Positions 44,713 to 53,738 are shown, counted from the first letter of the stretch. The stretch is 64,000 nucleotides of DNA from F23-B02 sp963613665 (GCA_963613665.1 CAVEAL010000007.1:26206-90205); one strand, 5' to 3'. Numbers and translations: made by a program. Notes: generated by a model not told the origin, from the sequence alone.

Positions 44713-46395
44713 TCACAACTCCCTTTCTGCGCTTCGTTTCGGCGCACTCTTCAAAGACGTGGTATCGGCTGCGGGCTGCGCTTTCAGCTTGGCAAGGATA
44801 GATGGCTTTTTGTCGGGTATCTCCCTGCTTGTCGGCTGCTGGGCGCGGCGCTTTTCCTCGTCTTCGCGCTGAACGGCCTGTGCCAGCTCCAACAAAGAAA
44901 TGGGGGTGCCGGTCTTGGACTGTTCTTCCAGCTCCGCAACTGTTTTGCGCGGCCCGTTGTTGATGATACCGTCGATCATGCCGTAATCATCCTCCATTGC
45001 CATCTCGGCATTTTTCAGATAGTTCTCCGGCTTGAGAAAGCCCGACAGCTCCTTGAAGCCCCAGGAATCAACGTAATGACAGGATACCACACCGTTCTGT
45101 TTCAGGGCAACGATGTCGCTGACGGACAGGCTGTGACCGCGAAAATCCTCCGGGCGGCGGATATTGAATGTCTCATACAGCTCGTTCAATCTGTCCTGGG
45201 TATCGCCCCTGCGGTCGAGGTTTCCTGCGTAAACGGCGGCGTAGTTCTCCCTTTGGGCGGAAAGCCCGTTCTTCTCCAGATACTCGTAGTTCATAAAGTG
45301 GAGCCGTGCCGTATCGTCACTATCCTGAAGCTGATAAATAGCAAAGCTGTCGCCGGGGTTATCAAGGAACGCTTTCTCGTAGTCCTGTGGTGCGAAGCGG
45401 TCTTTGATCGTCTCCCATTCGGAAGTCTCCACGCCAAAGATACCGTCAAAGCTGCGGATTTCGTCGGCATCAAACGCCATAGCTTCGGTGTTGTCGGTGT
45501 GAAGCATATACACGGTCACATCGCGCTCCATGAGTTCCAATGCACGTTCCTTTGTCAGAGGCAGCATATTGGCATCGGTGTAGCCGTATGCGTTCATGCT
45601 CTCAACAGAAATCGCAGGGTCAGGGACGCAGCCGTTATCCGGTGCACTGACTGGTTCCGGCTCCTGCACGGTGATCTCCTGCATAGGTTCTGTGGCAAGG
45701 CTTTCCGGTTCCTTATCCAGACCGCGCTCTTTCATCAGCGCCTTAAAATTGCGGTCAATGTCTGTAATCAGGCCGGACGCCGTGCGGTTGATGGTTTCGA
45801 GCGATGCTTTCAGTTCCGGCAGCTCCTTGCCCTTCGACCATGTGGCGATATACCCAAAGCTGTTTTCACCGGTCTCAATGCCAAAATAGGCGCAGACGGC
45901 GTAGGAAACGCTCTCGGCCTGCACTTCCTCGGTATTGCGGGAGATTTTCGCCTTTCCGGAAACTGCTCATGCAGAAACCCTTTTATGGTCTGCTCTCCGC
46001 CTAAGAAATTCAGGCCGTCCTCGCCTAACGGAAGATACCCGGCATCCGTCAGGTCAATGGGCGTTGCCGTAATGACGGTCGCTGCATGATTGACGACAAC
46101 GTGCTCCTGAATGGTCACGGGCAGCCCCGGATCGTCGTCCGAACCTCGCAGGTCATACGCATACAGCCCTTCGGGCAGCTTCTCTCTGTCAACGCGTCCA
46201 TTGGAATACAGGGCAGATTCTTCAAACAGCTCGATCACCTGATATTTCTCGCCAACATCGTCTCTGCCATGCAACAGGGAGTGTGCGATCTCGTGAATTG
46301 CCGCACATACCGTCTGCACCTCGCTCATGCCGGTGCGGACGGCAATGCGCCGATTCTCGTCGTCAAAATACCCGTCCATACCGGTCATATTCATA
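44713..46395 (-). pseudogene. YodL/DUF4316-like ICE protein, 5'-truncated and frameshifted
   Basis: The C-terminal frame (45924 to 44713) holds YodL-like segments: ERDVTVYMLHTDNTEAMAFDADEI, FAIYQLQDSDDTARLHFMNYEYL, NYAAVYAGNLD, LSVSDIVALKQNGVVSCHYVDSWGFKEL. It ends with KKPSILAKLKAQ plus a basic tail. The preceding frame (about 46395 to 45955) holds a zinc-peptidase-like part: SEVQTVCAAIHEIAHSLLH. The two join if one A is restored in GGAAAGG near 45955, giving FPEKAKISRNTEEVQAESVSYAV, so a single-base deletion broke the gene. The 5' end is cut at about 46390, where an oppositely oriented relaxase fragment begins. Confidence 0.75.
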
Positions 46396-47117
46396 ATCAC
46401 ATTTACTACAATTCCACCGCCTATGACCGCTCCCGGAAGTTCCGCAACTTCATCGGCTCCTCGTTCGCCCTGCGGCGGCTGTCTGACCGGGTATGTCTGG
46501 AGCACGATTTGTCCGTGATCGTAAATCCCAAGCTCCACAGCAAGGGACGGTATCTGCACTACGGTCAATGGCTGGGCGAAAATCAAAAGCTCTCACAGAA
46601 AGAACAGATCCGCGTTGCCATTGACGCGGCCCTGACGGAACGCCCCGTGGACTTTGCAGATTTTCTCCGGCGCATAGAAACGGCGGGCATACAGGTTAAG
46701 CGCGGGCGCGGCGGTGTGATCTCATTCCTTGTGCCAGGGCAACAGCGGGCAGCCCGCTTCCGAGCATCCACGCTGGGGGACGGCTACGGCCCCGAGGATG
46801 TACAGGCCGTCATTGACGGCAAGGCTCCCACGCGAAAGGCCCCGATGCGGAGAACGCCCACGCCCCGCCGTGTCAATCTGCTGATCGACATTCAGGAGCG
46901 GATGCGGCAGGGCAAAGGCCCTGCCTATGAACGCTGGGCCAAGGTGTATAACCTTAAACAGATGGCGGCTGCGCTGCAATATCTGAAAGAGCACCAGCTC
47001 TTTGAATATGACGATCTGGCTGCAAAGACCGACGCCGCCACGGAGCGGTTTCACACGTTGGCCGGGGACATTTGTACAAATTTCTCGATAGACATGACAT
47101 ATCAGTTCTCGCATTGA
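46380..47117 (+). pseudogene. Relaxase fragment, truncated at both ends
   Basis: From the metal-binding motif HIHNHIYYNSTAYDRSRKFRNF the frame continues as a normal relaxase: LSDRVCLEHDLSVIVNPKLHSKGRYLHYGQWLG, IRVAIDAALTERPVDFADFLRRIETAGIQVKRGRGG, RFRASTLGDGYGPEDV, NLLIDIQERMRQGKGPAYERWAKVYNLKQMAAALQYLKEH. The N-terminal 100 residues with the catalytic Tyr are missing; upstream codons are antisense of the YodL-like gene. At about 47070-47083 it runs into unrelated AT-rich radical SAM sequence and stops at 47117. It differs from the intact relaxase at 30077-31483, so it comes from a second element. Confidence 0.85.
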
Positions 47118-47842
47118 CTCGAGTTGTTCCACCTGTATACAATAGTACCGAAAAGACTTTTTCTCTTGACAGAACGGATGTTAATAAAATTGTTGATTTT
47201 TTAAAAGCTATAAAAGATAAATATGGGATTAGAGTAACTTCTCTCTGTTCTTTGCCGTTTTGTTTGATCGATGACACTAAGGCCGTTGGTTTATTTTCCA
47301 CCAAATGTGCTGCAGGAATTATTGGTTGCTGTATAAATGCTATCTCTGGGGGGATAACTCCGTGCGCTCATAATAATGCATACGGAAATATTTATATTGA
47401 CGGACTGAGCGCAGCATGGGAAAGGATGGTTGCATGGAGAACTGGGGAGTTTATTTCAAAGGAATGTAAAAAATGCAAAATGCTAAACGCTTGTGGTGGA
47501 GACTGTCGCCCAAATACCATCCGGAACAAAAACAAACCTTATTATTTAGACAGCACTTGCGATATTTATTTAACGCCGCCTTTGCGTAATAAATTATATA
47601 ATAGAGCTGCAACATACTCGTTTAATAAAAAAACCATCTTAAGAGAAGAATCTTTCGGCGCGGTAGTATCAATTGGTATCAATGAGTTTTATGTTACAAT
47701 GCCAGTGTATAATCTTTTATGCATATTACGGAGTTGGGGTACATTTGCTCACGAAGATATTGAAAAAGTTGTCGAGGTTAATTCGATACTTGAGGATTTC
47801 CTCAATCAATGGATTGAAGCAAATATTATTTTTCAATATTAA
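47072..47842 (+). pseudogene. C-terminal part of a radical SAM/SPASM protein
   Basis: 256 codons. KFLDRHDISVLALTRVVPPVYNS resembles the late part of a radical SAM barrel. CAAGIIGCCINAISGGITPCAHNNAYGNIY and CKKCKMLNACGGDCRP form a SPASM domain that binds auxiliary Fe-S clusters, as in RiPP-modifying enzymes. The N-terminal CxxxCxxC cluster site is absent because the frame begins at the junction with the relaxase fragment (TTG 47072). Composition is markedly AT-rich compared with both sides. It was probably once a peptide maturase; in this form it should be inactive. Confidence 0.75.
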
Positions 47843-47900
47843 TCATAGTAACAGCTGGACTATGCAGTGCAGAAAAGGATTCGTTGAAGGGTCGTTATTA

Positions 47901-47984
47901 TCAAAAGAATTTTTTTGTACATTCTCCCTCCGAGTTTATGTTGTTGCACTTTATGCACCCAAATATTTTTTGTAGTTCATGCAT
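47901..47984 (-). CDS. Possible small cysteine-containing peptide (RiPP-precursor-like)
   Basis: GGAGG lies 7 nt upstream of ATG 47984. The peptide of 27 residues reads MHELQKIFGCIKCNNINSEG, then ECTKKFF, with three Cys. A longer form from ATG 48017 adds an N-terminus ending in GGAA but lacks an SD. It is antisense to and downstream of a radical SAM/SPASM fragment, the enzyme type that modifies such peptides. I do not recognise a family; it may be a chance frame. Confidence 0.3.
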   Translation of the reverse strand: MHELQKIFGCIKCNNINSEGECTKKFF

Positions 47985-49027
47985 TGCCGCGCCTCCAAAC
48001 TTGTATGATTTAATCATATTTTTCGCTTTAACTATGATTTGCTGATTCCTGATAGCGGCGACTTTTATATTTTTAATAATTGTGGCACGCTGTACACGCC
48101 AATTTATTGGAACATCGATATGAACATGGTTCAATTAAGAAAATGTGAAATATCCACACTAAACAAACGTAATTGTCTTACTCTGGATATGAGTTATCCT
48201 CATGTATTTATAAAAGATCGAGATTATATAATTAATAATTGTTCTACTGCGCATATTAATGAAACCTTCATAATCCCTATGAAGGAATCCTAAATCACTA
48301 TGCGTACGCGCGCTTACTGGAAGCCCATGATGATCATATTGGCGCGCCAAAGCGAATGCTGTCGCTCGGAACGCAAGGGGGAACTGCTGCGCTTGCATAT
48401 CATTCATCTCAAAGCAGGACAGATTATCACACAAATCGCAACAAGCAAAAAAAGTAATGCATCTCAATGTTAGTAAAACGCCATCACACAAAGCGTTCAC
48501 ATTCGCAAGGAGAAGTCTCAGTATCCCTACATATTTCACACACGATGACCTTCTCTGTCTACACAATCTTTTGAAAAAATGCTGCGTAGCATCCGCAAGG
48601 TTTCTCTCCGTCCAAGCTGTAACCCGTCCACAATTAGTTAGTAGCTGAAACATGGGCTCAGATGCAGGGGGGCTACCAACCTTATGAGTGTCCAACTCAA
48701 AAAGCGCATCAGTTCGAAAACTTTAGGCGAGGTTTCTGTTCACAACACGAAGTGTGGCAGAGATTTGCTGCGAATTTCTGCGTTTGCTTTCCTGTATTTG
48801 CTGGGGAACGCCGAAAAACACGGATACCGCGGAATGGAACAGTAACATGCTCCGCATTTTGTCCTTTCTGTCTCCATTGTCCTGGTACGTCAAGACGAAC
48901 AAATGCACCACGCCTGCAAGGCATGGCGCATTGTATCCACGAACAGTAGATTTGCCATATCGGGTATTCATAAGGAATTTGACTTTATGAATACTCGATT
49001 TTTCTATATTGACACGATTTTATGTGA

Positions 49028-49056
49028 GGAGCAGTCGCGTGACGGCTCCTTTTTAT
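49028..49056 (+). terminator. Rightward terminator-like hairpin
   Basis: GGAGC and GGCTCC with inner GTC/GAC pairing form a stem-loop followed by TTTTT. No clear rightward gene ends here; a remnant transcript unit is possible. Confidence 0.45.
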
Positions 49057-49137
49057 TATGCCGTTTTCGGCTCCGTTAGGTATCCGGCGGCCACTCGCCG
49101 CGGCGGGCATTGCGCATTAAGATCAGGCAAAGCGCAG

Positions 49138-49290
49138 CCGCCGGTCGGGATACCGCAAAAACCGTATCGGAACGATGCCGCAGCGCCTCCGAAAAAGCCT
49201 TCGAGAGGAAGCCGGGGCGCACTTATGCAATGCGAAACGTTAAGCTGCCCGCCACGGCAGTCTCCGTATAGGTACAGCCTCAATGCGCCT
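49138..49290. repeat. Intergenic repeat copy (family described in findings), overlapping the ECF gene end
   Basis: Contains GGTCGGGATACCGCAAAAAC and a CGTATCGGAACGATG-like stretch, then GCGCCTCCGAAAAAGCC. Further on are GTATAGGTACAG and CAATGCGCC, the same blocks seen at 49.93-50.39, 51.99-52.13, 53.55, 53.79-54.04 and 63.73 kb. The last codons of the ECF gene (AAG GCG CAT TGA) are part of it. Confidence 0.6.
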
Positions 49291-49789
49291 TGAAAAATTT
49301 GGATTTGGAGAGGGCGAGGAAGAGCGCGGCACCGGCGACAACGCCGAATGCGCCCTGGATGCAGTTCATCGGCACGCCGCCGACCGCGGCCGCGCCGTAG
49401 CCGAGGACGACCGCCTCATAGCCGAGATAGCCGAGCACCATGAATATCTCGCCGACAAGCCCCGCGGCGACCGCACGCACGGGCAGCACGCGGATGAATT
49501 TGCAGCGCAGCACAAGCCCGCCCAGCAGCGCAACGACGAATTTTATAACAAACGTGCCCGGAACATACAGGCCGTAGCCCGCGATCAGGTCGGCAAGCCC
49601 GGAGCCGAGTCCGGCCGCCGCTGCGCCCCACCACGGGCCGAGCAGGAACGCCGAAAGCAGTACGACCGCGTCGCCTGCGTGGATGTAGCCGCCTATCGGC
49701 GTCGGGATGCGGATGACCATCGTTGCAACGCAGCTGAGCGCCGCGAAAAGCGCCGCAAACACCAATTTTCTGATCGTATTGTCCTTCAT
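49280..49789 (-). CDS. ECF transporter substrate-specificity (S) component
   Basis: 169 residues with six hydrophobic helices, from ATG 49789 with GAAGGAGG upstream. RKLVFAALFAALSCVATMVIRIPTPIGGYIHAGDAVVLLSAFLLGPWWGAAAAGLGSGLADLIAGY is the S-component N-terminal half, including the helix 1 AAxxA motif that docks on EcfT. It would capture a vitamin or related micronutrient and share the energising EcfAAT module, which is not in the window. The substrate cannot be told; related proteins are often labelled for pantothenate or pyridoxine. Two leader hairpins precede it. The end KFFKAH is partly repeat-derived. Confidence 0.88.
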   Translation of the reverse strand: MKDNTIRKLVFAALFAALSCVATMVIRIPTPIGGYIHAGDAVVLLSAFLLGPWWGAAAAGLGSGLADLIAGYGLYVPGTFVIKFVVALLGGLVLRCKFIRVLPVRAVAAGLVGEIFMVLGYLGYEAVVLGYGAAAVGGVPMNCIQGAFGVVAGAALFLALSKSKFFKAH

Positions 49790-49889
49790 AATCGTTCCTC
49801 CTTCTTTACCGGCGGATACGCACCCTTTCAAGAGGTCATGTGCGCCGCCGAAAAACCGACTAATCCCGTCGGTTATATCTGATAATCGC
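49790..49889 (-). promoter_or_regulatory. Structured leader of the ECF gene
   Basis: Downstream of the promoter the transcript folds ACCGAC-GGGATTA-GTCGGT followed by TTTTC (attenuator-like). Then comes CGGCGG with CCGCCG enclosing CGCAC/GTGCG, immediately before the SD. Two consecutive hairpins upstream of a vitamin transporter gene suggest ligand-controlled expression. No known riboswitch consensus could be matched by eye. Confidence 0.45.
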
Positions 49890-49918
49890 ACTATAGTACA
49901 TCAGCTCCATATTGTCAA
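49890..49918 (-). promoter_or_regulatory. Sigma-A promoter of the ECF gene
   Basis: On the minus strand TTGACA (49918-49913), 17 nt, TATAGT (49895-49890). It gives a leader of about 95 nt. Confidence 0.8.
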
Positions 49919-49933
49919 GACCTAATATTAAAT

Positions 49934-50393
49934 ATTAGATGCGTTTTTTAGGGGTTTTCAGAGGCGCTGCTGCATTGTACCGATACGGTTTTTGCGGTGT
50001 CCCGACCGGAAGCTGCGGTAAAAACCGTGACAGAGGAAGGCAGGGAGCTTAACATTACTGCGCACTTGCATTACGCGAAACGCTTTTATTTATTCCAGTG
50101 TTTCGATACCGGGCACCTGCAAAAAGCGTATAGGAACGGTTTCAAATCGCCTCAAAAAAAGCGCGAAACGTTTTTGTTTCCTCCATTGTTTCGATACCGG
50201 GCACCCGCAATAAACGTATAGGCAGGGAGTCAATGCGCCACCGAAAAACCGGGCGCACGCAAAAAGCGTATAGGAACGGTTTCAAATCGCCTCAAAAAAA
50301 GCGCGAAACGTTTTTATTTTCTCCATTGCCCCGATACCGGGCATCCGCAATAAACGTATAGGCAGGGAGTCAATGCGCCTCTGAAAATGCGCC
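49934..50393. repeat. Cluster of intergenic repeats with a 121-bp tandem pair
   Basis: Two nearly identical 121-bp segments, 50119-50239 and 50259-50379 (140-bp period), run from GCAAAAAGCGTATAGGAACG through CGAAACGTTTTT to GGCAGGGAGTCAATGCGCC. The left part carries GATACGGTTTTTGCGGTGTC and CCGACCGGAAGCTGCGGTAA, which recurs almost exactly near 53811-53870. No ORF of interest. Confidence 0.75.
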
Positions 50394-50405
50394 TCCAAAA
50401 AAACC

Positions 50406-50434
50406 TTGCGCGTGAAGGGAAATATATCTATAAT
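50406..50434 (+). promoter_or_regulatory. Sigma-A promoter of the carboxypeptidase gene
   Basis: TTGCGC, a 17-nt spacer and perfect TATAAT, about 45 nt before the ATG. It follows directly on the repeat cluster. Confidence 0.7.
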
Positions 50435-50478
50435 GTAAAGCATATATAAAGAGTATGGAGAGACAGGGATAGAGAGCC

Positions 50479-51864
50479 ATGAAAAAACTGCGCATAACCG
50501 CACTGCTCGTGTGCCTGAGCATCTTGCTGAGTACCGCAGCGCCGTGCGTGATCGCCGAGAGCCCTGCCGCGCCGCTTCTCAGCTCGGCACAGTGCGCCCT
50601 CGTCGGCGACTCGGACAGCGGCAGGATACTTTACAACGTCGATGCCTACTCGCGCCGTGAGCCTGCGAGCCTGACGAAGATCATGACGCTGCTGCTGGCG
50701 GCCGAGGCCGTCGAAGCGGGCACGGCGGCGCTCACCGACATGGTCACGGCATCCTCCGAATGCAAGACCGGCCTCGGCAGCGACAGCGCGACCGCTCACA
50801 TAAATCAGGGCGAGACGATGAGCCTGAAGGACCTGCTGTACTGCGCGGCGCTCGCCTCGGCAAACGAGGCATGCAATATTATCGCCGAGCACATAGCGGG
50901 CTCGATAAGCGCGTTTGTCGAGCGCATGAACGCCCGCGCGGCCGAGCTCGGGTGCAGCGGCACGCATTTTGTCAACACCCACGGCATGCCCGACGACGAT
51001 CACTACACCACGGCGCGCGACCTGTTCCTGATCTCGTGCGAGGGCATGCGCCATGAGCTGTTCCGGCAGCTCGTCGGCACGGCGGAATACACGACGGCCG
51101 CCACAAACGTAAACCCCGCGCGTGAGCTCACGAGCTCGAACGCGCTCATAACGCGCGAGTCGCCGTACTCGGACAAGTATGTTTACTCAGGCGCGGCCGG
51201 CATCAAGACCGGTCACACCGAAAACGCGGGCTACTGCCTCGTGTCCGCCGTGCGGCGCGGCGAAATGAACCTGATCGCCGTCGTCCTCGGCGCGTCCGGC
51301 GACGCGGACGAAAAGGAGTTCGACAGCTTTGCCGACAGCGTGACGCTGCTCGACTGGTGCTTTGCCAATTTTTCCTGCCGCACGCTTGTCGAAAAGGGCT
51401 ATGCCGCGGCGGTGCAGCCGCTTGAAGCCGACGGCGTCCGCGGCAGCGTAACTCTCGTCTGCGCGCAGGAGATAAAGGCGCTTGCGGCAAACGGGCTGGA
51501 CGTGTCGCAGCTCAAAAAGACCGTCGAGCTCGATTCCGAAACGCTGTCCGAGGCTCCGGCCGAGGGAACGCAGCTCGGCACGGTGAGCTTTTTTGACCCT
51601 GAGGACGGTACGCTCTACGGCAGCGCCGCGCTCGTCGCGGCAGGTGACGCACGGTTTGAGCAGCCCGAGCCCACGCCCCTGCCGCAGGAGCTCAGCCGCG
51701 AGCAGAAGCTCGCCACGGTCATCGTCTGCGCGATAGCCGTGTTCCTTCTGCTGCTGTTCGTGCTTCTGCTCGTGCGCCGTCAAAAGCTTCGCAGGGCAGC
51801 CCGCCGCGCAAGGCGGAAAAAATCGCCGCAGCCGCGCAGTAAAACCACCGCACAGCACCGGTGA
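50479..51864 (+). CDS. D-alanyl-D-alanine carboxypeptidase (peptidase S11, DacA/DacF-like)
   Basis: 461 residues. Signal peptide at 1-26 (ITALLVCLSILLSTAAPCVIAE). The three catalytic motifs are all there: SLTK (S64-K67), SAN (S127-N129) and KTG (K243-G245). A C-terminal beta domain is followed by a membrane helix (about 412-435) and a very basic tail (RRAARRARRKK), so the enzyme is anchored with its active domain outside. It trims the terminal D-Ala of peptidoglycan pentapeptides; sporulating Clostridia have several such proteins. The typical C-terminal amphipathic anchor is replaced by a true transmembrane helix. SD is weak (GAGAG). Confidence 0.93.
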   Translation: MKKLRITALLVCLSILLSTAAPCVIAESPAAPLLSSAQCALVGDSDSGRILYNVDAYSRREPASLTKIMTLLLAAEAVEAGTAALTDMVTASSECKTGLGSDSATAHINQGETMSLKDLLYCAALASANEACNIIAEHIAGSISAFVERMNARAAELGCSGTHFVNTHGMPDDDHYTTARDLFLISCEGMRHELFRQLVGTAEYTTAATNVNPARELTSSNALITRESPYSDKYVYSGAAGIKTGHTENAGYCLVSAVRRGEMNLIAVVLGASGDADEKEFDSFADSVTLLDWCFANFSCRTLVEKGYAAAVQPLEADGVRGSVTLVCAQEIKALAANGLDVSQLKKTVELDSETLSEAPAEGTQLGTVSFFDPEDGTLYGSAALVAAGDARFEQPEPTPLPQELSREQKLATVIVCAIAVFLLLLFVLLLVRRQKLRRAARRARRKKSPQPRSKTTAQHR

Positions 51865-51879
51865 TCTGTGCTTGCCTGA

Positions 51880-52127
51880 CGGCAAGAAATTTGATAACAC
51901 CTCTTCAGTCAGCCTTCGGCTTCCCCTCAAGGGAAAGCCAGGGCGCGGCGATTTTAGTGCGCAGAGACACGACACGATCTCACGTTTCGAAAAACGCCGT
52001 AGTTTTCTCCGGCGTTTCGATACCGGGCTGACGCAGCAAACGTATCCGTAGGTGCGTCAATGCGCCGCCAAAAAACCGTGTTCACGCAATCAACGTATAG
52101 GTGCAGACCGAATGCGCCGCTGAAAGT
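51880..52127. repeat. Composite intergenic repeat reaching the mgtC-like start codon
   Basis: TTTGATAACACCTCTTCAGT and GGCTTCCCCTCAAGGGAAAG form one part. GTTTCGAAAAACGCC, GTTTCGATACCGGGCTGACG and CAACGTATAGGTGCAG form the other. The same two parts in the same order occur at 53.74-54.04 kb and inverted at 63.73-63.99 kb. The sequence right before the first MgtC-like ATG is repeat, so that gene's ribosome site is supplied by it. Confidence 0.65.
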
Positions 52128-52835
52128 ATGAGAGATTTGAATTTTTTATCAATGATATTGAGAATAGTGCTGGCGGTGCTCGTCGGCGGGGCGCTGGGTC
52201 TTGAGCGCGAGCGGCGCTCGTCCCCGGCGGGCTTCCGGACGTACATGCTGGTTGCGGTCGGCTCATCGATGACGGTCATGCTCAGCCAGTACCTCGACAT
52301 TATGCTCGCAACGCAGTGGAGCGCGGCTGCCGCGGCGGTCGGTGCAAAGCACGACGTGTCGCGCTTCGGCGCGCAGGTCATAAACGGCGTGGGCTTTCTC
52401 GGCGCGGGCTCGATCATTCTGACCGGGCGCAAGCGCGTGAAGGGTCTGACGACGGCGGCCGGACTCTGGGCGTCGGCCTGCCTCGGTCTTGCCATCGGCG
52501 CGGGCTACTACGAGTGCGTGCTCGTATCGGTCGCGCTGATACTCGTGTGCATGTACGCGTTCCCGGCGCTGGAAAACCGGCTGATCATGCGCTCGCGGTA
52601 CATGAACATCCTCGCCGAGCTCGAAGGCCTCGAGAACCTCGGCGGCGTGCTGGAGCTGCTGCGCGGGCAGGGCGTGACGGTGTTCGACATTGACCTGAGC
52701 AAGCAGCCGGAGGATCACCGCGCGCAGATCAGCGTACACCTGAGCGTATATCTGCCGCGGGAGCTCAATCACACCAGACTGCTGGCGCAGCTTGCGGCGC
52801 TCGGCGGCATGGTGTCGATCGAAGAAAGCCAGTGA
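52128..52835 (+). CDS. MgtC/SapB family membrane protein (copy 1)
   Basis: 235 residues from ATG 52128; a GTG at 52101 is also in frame but lies in repeat DNA. MILRIVLAVLVGGALGLERERRSSPAGFRTYMLVAVGSSMTVMLS, RFGAQVINGVGFLGAGSII and VKGLTTAAGLWASACLGLAIGAGYYE are the MgtC hallmarks (LERE, AQVxxGxGFLGAG, GLTTAA). Four or five hydrophobic helices are followed by a soluble ACT-like C-terminus (about 160-235). MgtC proteins modulate growth at low Mg2+ and membrane energetics. No good SD: the start is embedded in repeat-derived sequence. It is followed after 12 nt by a paralog. Confidence 0.92.
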   Translation: MRDLNFLSMILRIVLAVLVGGALGLERERRSSPAGFRTYMLVAVGSSMTVMLSQYLDIMLATQWSAAAAAVGAKHDVSRFGAQVINGVGFLGAGSIILTGRKRVKGLTTAAGLWASACLGLAIGAGYYECVLVSVALILVCMYAFPALENRLIMRSRYMNILAELEGLENLGGVLELLRGQGVTVFDIDLSKQPEDHRAQISVHLSVYLPRELNHTRLLAQLAALGGMVSIEESQ

Positions 52836-52847
52836 GGAGGTGCGGCC

Positions 52848-53543
52848 ATGCTTTCATGCTTTGATTTCATACGCGAGCCGACGACGCTTGCCATGGCGCT
52901 GCGTCTGCTGCTGGCGTTCATCTGCGGCGGAGCGATCGGCGCAGAGCGCGAGATAAAGCGCCGTCCGGCCGGGTTCCGCACGCATATTCTGATCTGCCTC
53001 GGCGCTGCGGTCACGACGCTGACCGGGCAGTATCTGCTGCTCGGCCTCGGCCTGTTCACCGACATCGGCAGGCTCGGCGCTCAGGTCATCGCCGGTATCG
53101 GCTTCATCGGCGCGGGCACGATCATCGTCACCGGACGCAGACAGGTCAAGGGCCTGACCACCGCGGCCGGACTCTGGGCCTCGGCCATCGTCGGACTCAC
53201 CTGCGGAGCGGGCTTTGTCGAGTGCGCGGTCTTTGCCACGGCGGTCATACTCTTCGCCGAGATCGTGCTCGTAAAATTCGAGTTCAAATTCGCCAAAAGC
53301 GGCCGCCTGTGCACGCTGTACATCGAGTATACGCGGCCGGACACGATCCAGGACGTGCTGGAGCTGCTGAGCGCTCGCTCGCTGAAGGTCTCGAACCTCG
53401 AGGTGAGCCGCACGCAGGGTGAGGACGAGGAGCACCGCTACTATGCGCTGCTGTCCGTCCAGACCACGCCCGGGCTCGGCGGCGCGGAGCTCGTCCCCGC
53501 CATCACCGCCATCCCCAACGTCTTCGCCGTCGAAGAAATGTGA
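52848..53543 (+). CDS. MgtC/SapB family membrane protein (copy 2)
   Basis: 231 residues; AGGAGG lies 7 nt before ATG 52848. ALRLLLAFICGGAIGAEREIKRRPAGFRTHILICLGAAVTTLTGQY, RLGAQVIAGIGFIGAGTIIVTGRRQVKGLTTAAGLWASAIVGL: the same blocks as copy 1, so the two are a tandem duplication with divergence. The C-terminal ACT-like half differs (ARSLKVSNLEVSRTQGEDEEHRYYALLSVQ). Unlike copy 1 it has a strong SD, suggesting different expression or a heteromeric pair. Confidence 0.92.
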   Translation: MLSCFDFIREPTTLAMALRLLLAFICGGAIGAEREIKRRPAGFRTHILICLGAAVTTLTGQYLLLGLGLFTDIGRLGAQVIAGIGFIGAGTIIVTGRRQVKGLTTAAGLWASAIVGLTCGAGFVECAVFATAVILFAEIVLVKFEFKFAKSGRLCTLYIEYTRPDTIQDVLELLSARSLKVSNLEVSRTQGEDEEHRYYALLSVQTTPGLGGAELVPAITAIPNVFAVEEM

Positions 53544-53550
53544 TTTTGGA

Positions 53551-53632
53551 GGCGCATTAAGGCAGTACTTATACGGTGATTGCAGGTGCCCGGTATCGGG
53601 ACAGCGGTATAAATAAAAGCATTGCGCGTCCC
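53551..53632. repeat. Intergenic repeat copy after the MgtC pair
   Basis: GGAGGCGCATTAAGGCAGTA, CTTATACGGTGATTGCAG and GCCCGGTATCGGGACAGCGG: the repeat family in the orientation that starts at a gene 3' end. Confidence 0.55.
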
Positions 53633-53689
53633 GCGGGTGCAGTGCAATGTTTGCCGGCACCCTTGGCTTCCCCTTGAGGGGAATCTATG

Positions 53690-53730
53690 AAAAAAGACAG
53701 TGCAGATTTTACTCTGCACTGTCTTTTTTT
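53690..53730. terminator. Bidirectional terminator in a repeat element
   Basis: AAAAAAGACAGTGCAGA pairs with TCTGCACTGTCTTTTTTT around TTTTAC. Strong stem with A and T flanks on both sides, working for both strands. An almost identical hairpin is at 63953-63991. Confidence 0.85.
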
Positions 53731-53738
53731 GTCTGATA

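Larger units (their letters stand above)
47843..49279. other. AT-rich then low-coding intergenic stretch
   Basis: Between the radical SAM fragment and the ECF gene there is no convincing gene. 47.84-48.30 kb is AT-rich and belongs with the radical SAM fragment; an open frame at 48039-48293 (+) shows no family. 48.30-48.96 kb has only short overlapping frames, perhaps decayed genes. GTATTCATAA (48964-48973) and TTATGAATAC (48985-48994) form a perfect inverted repeat near the boundary to the GC-rich backbone. A repeat copy lies at 49138-49290. Confidence 0.4.

Noticed and set aside
48159..48695. 178-codon minus-strand frame as a gene
   Set aside because: No SD, no recognisable motif, rich in Cys and Arg in a manner typical of chance frames; crosses a composition boundary.
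50479..51864. Carboxypeptidase as a beta-lactamase
   Set aside because: SxxK, SxN and KTG with a C-terminal beta domain and membrane anchor fit peptidase S11; the beta-lactamase omega-loop motif is not seen.
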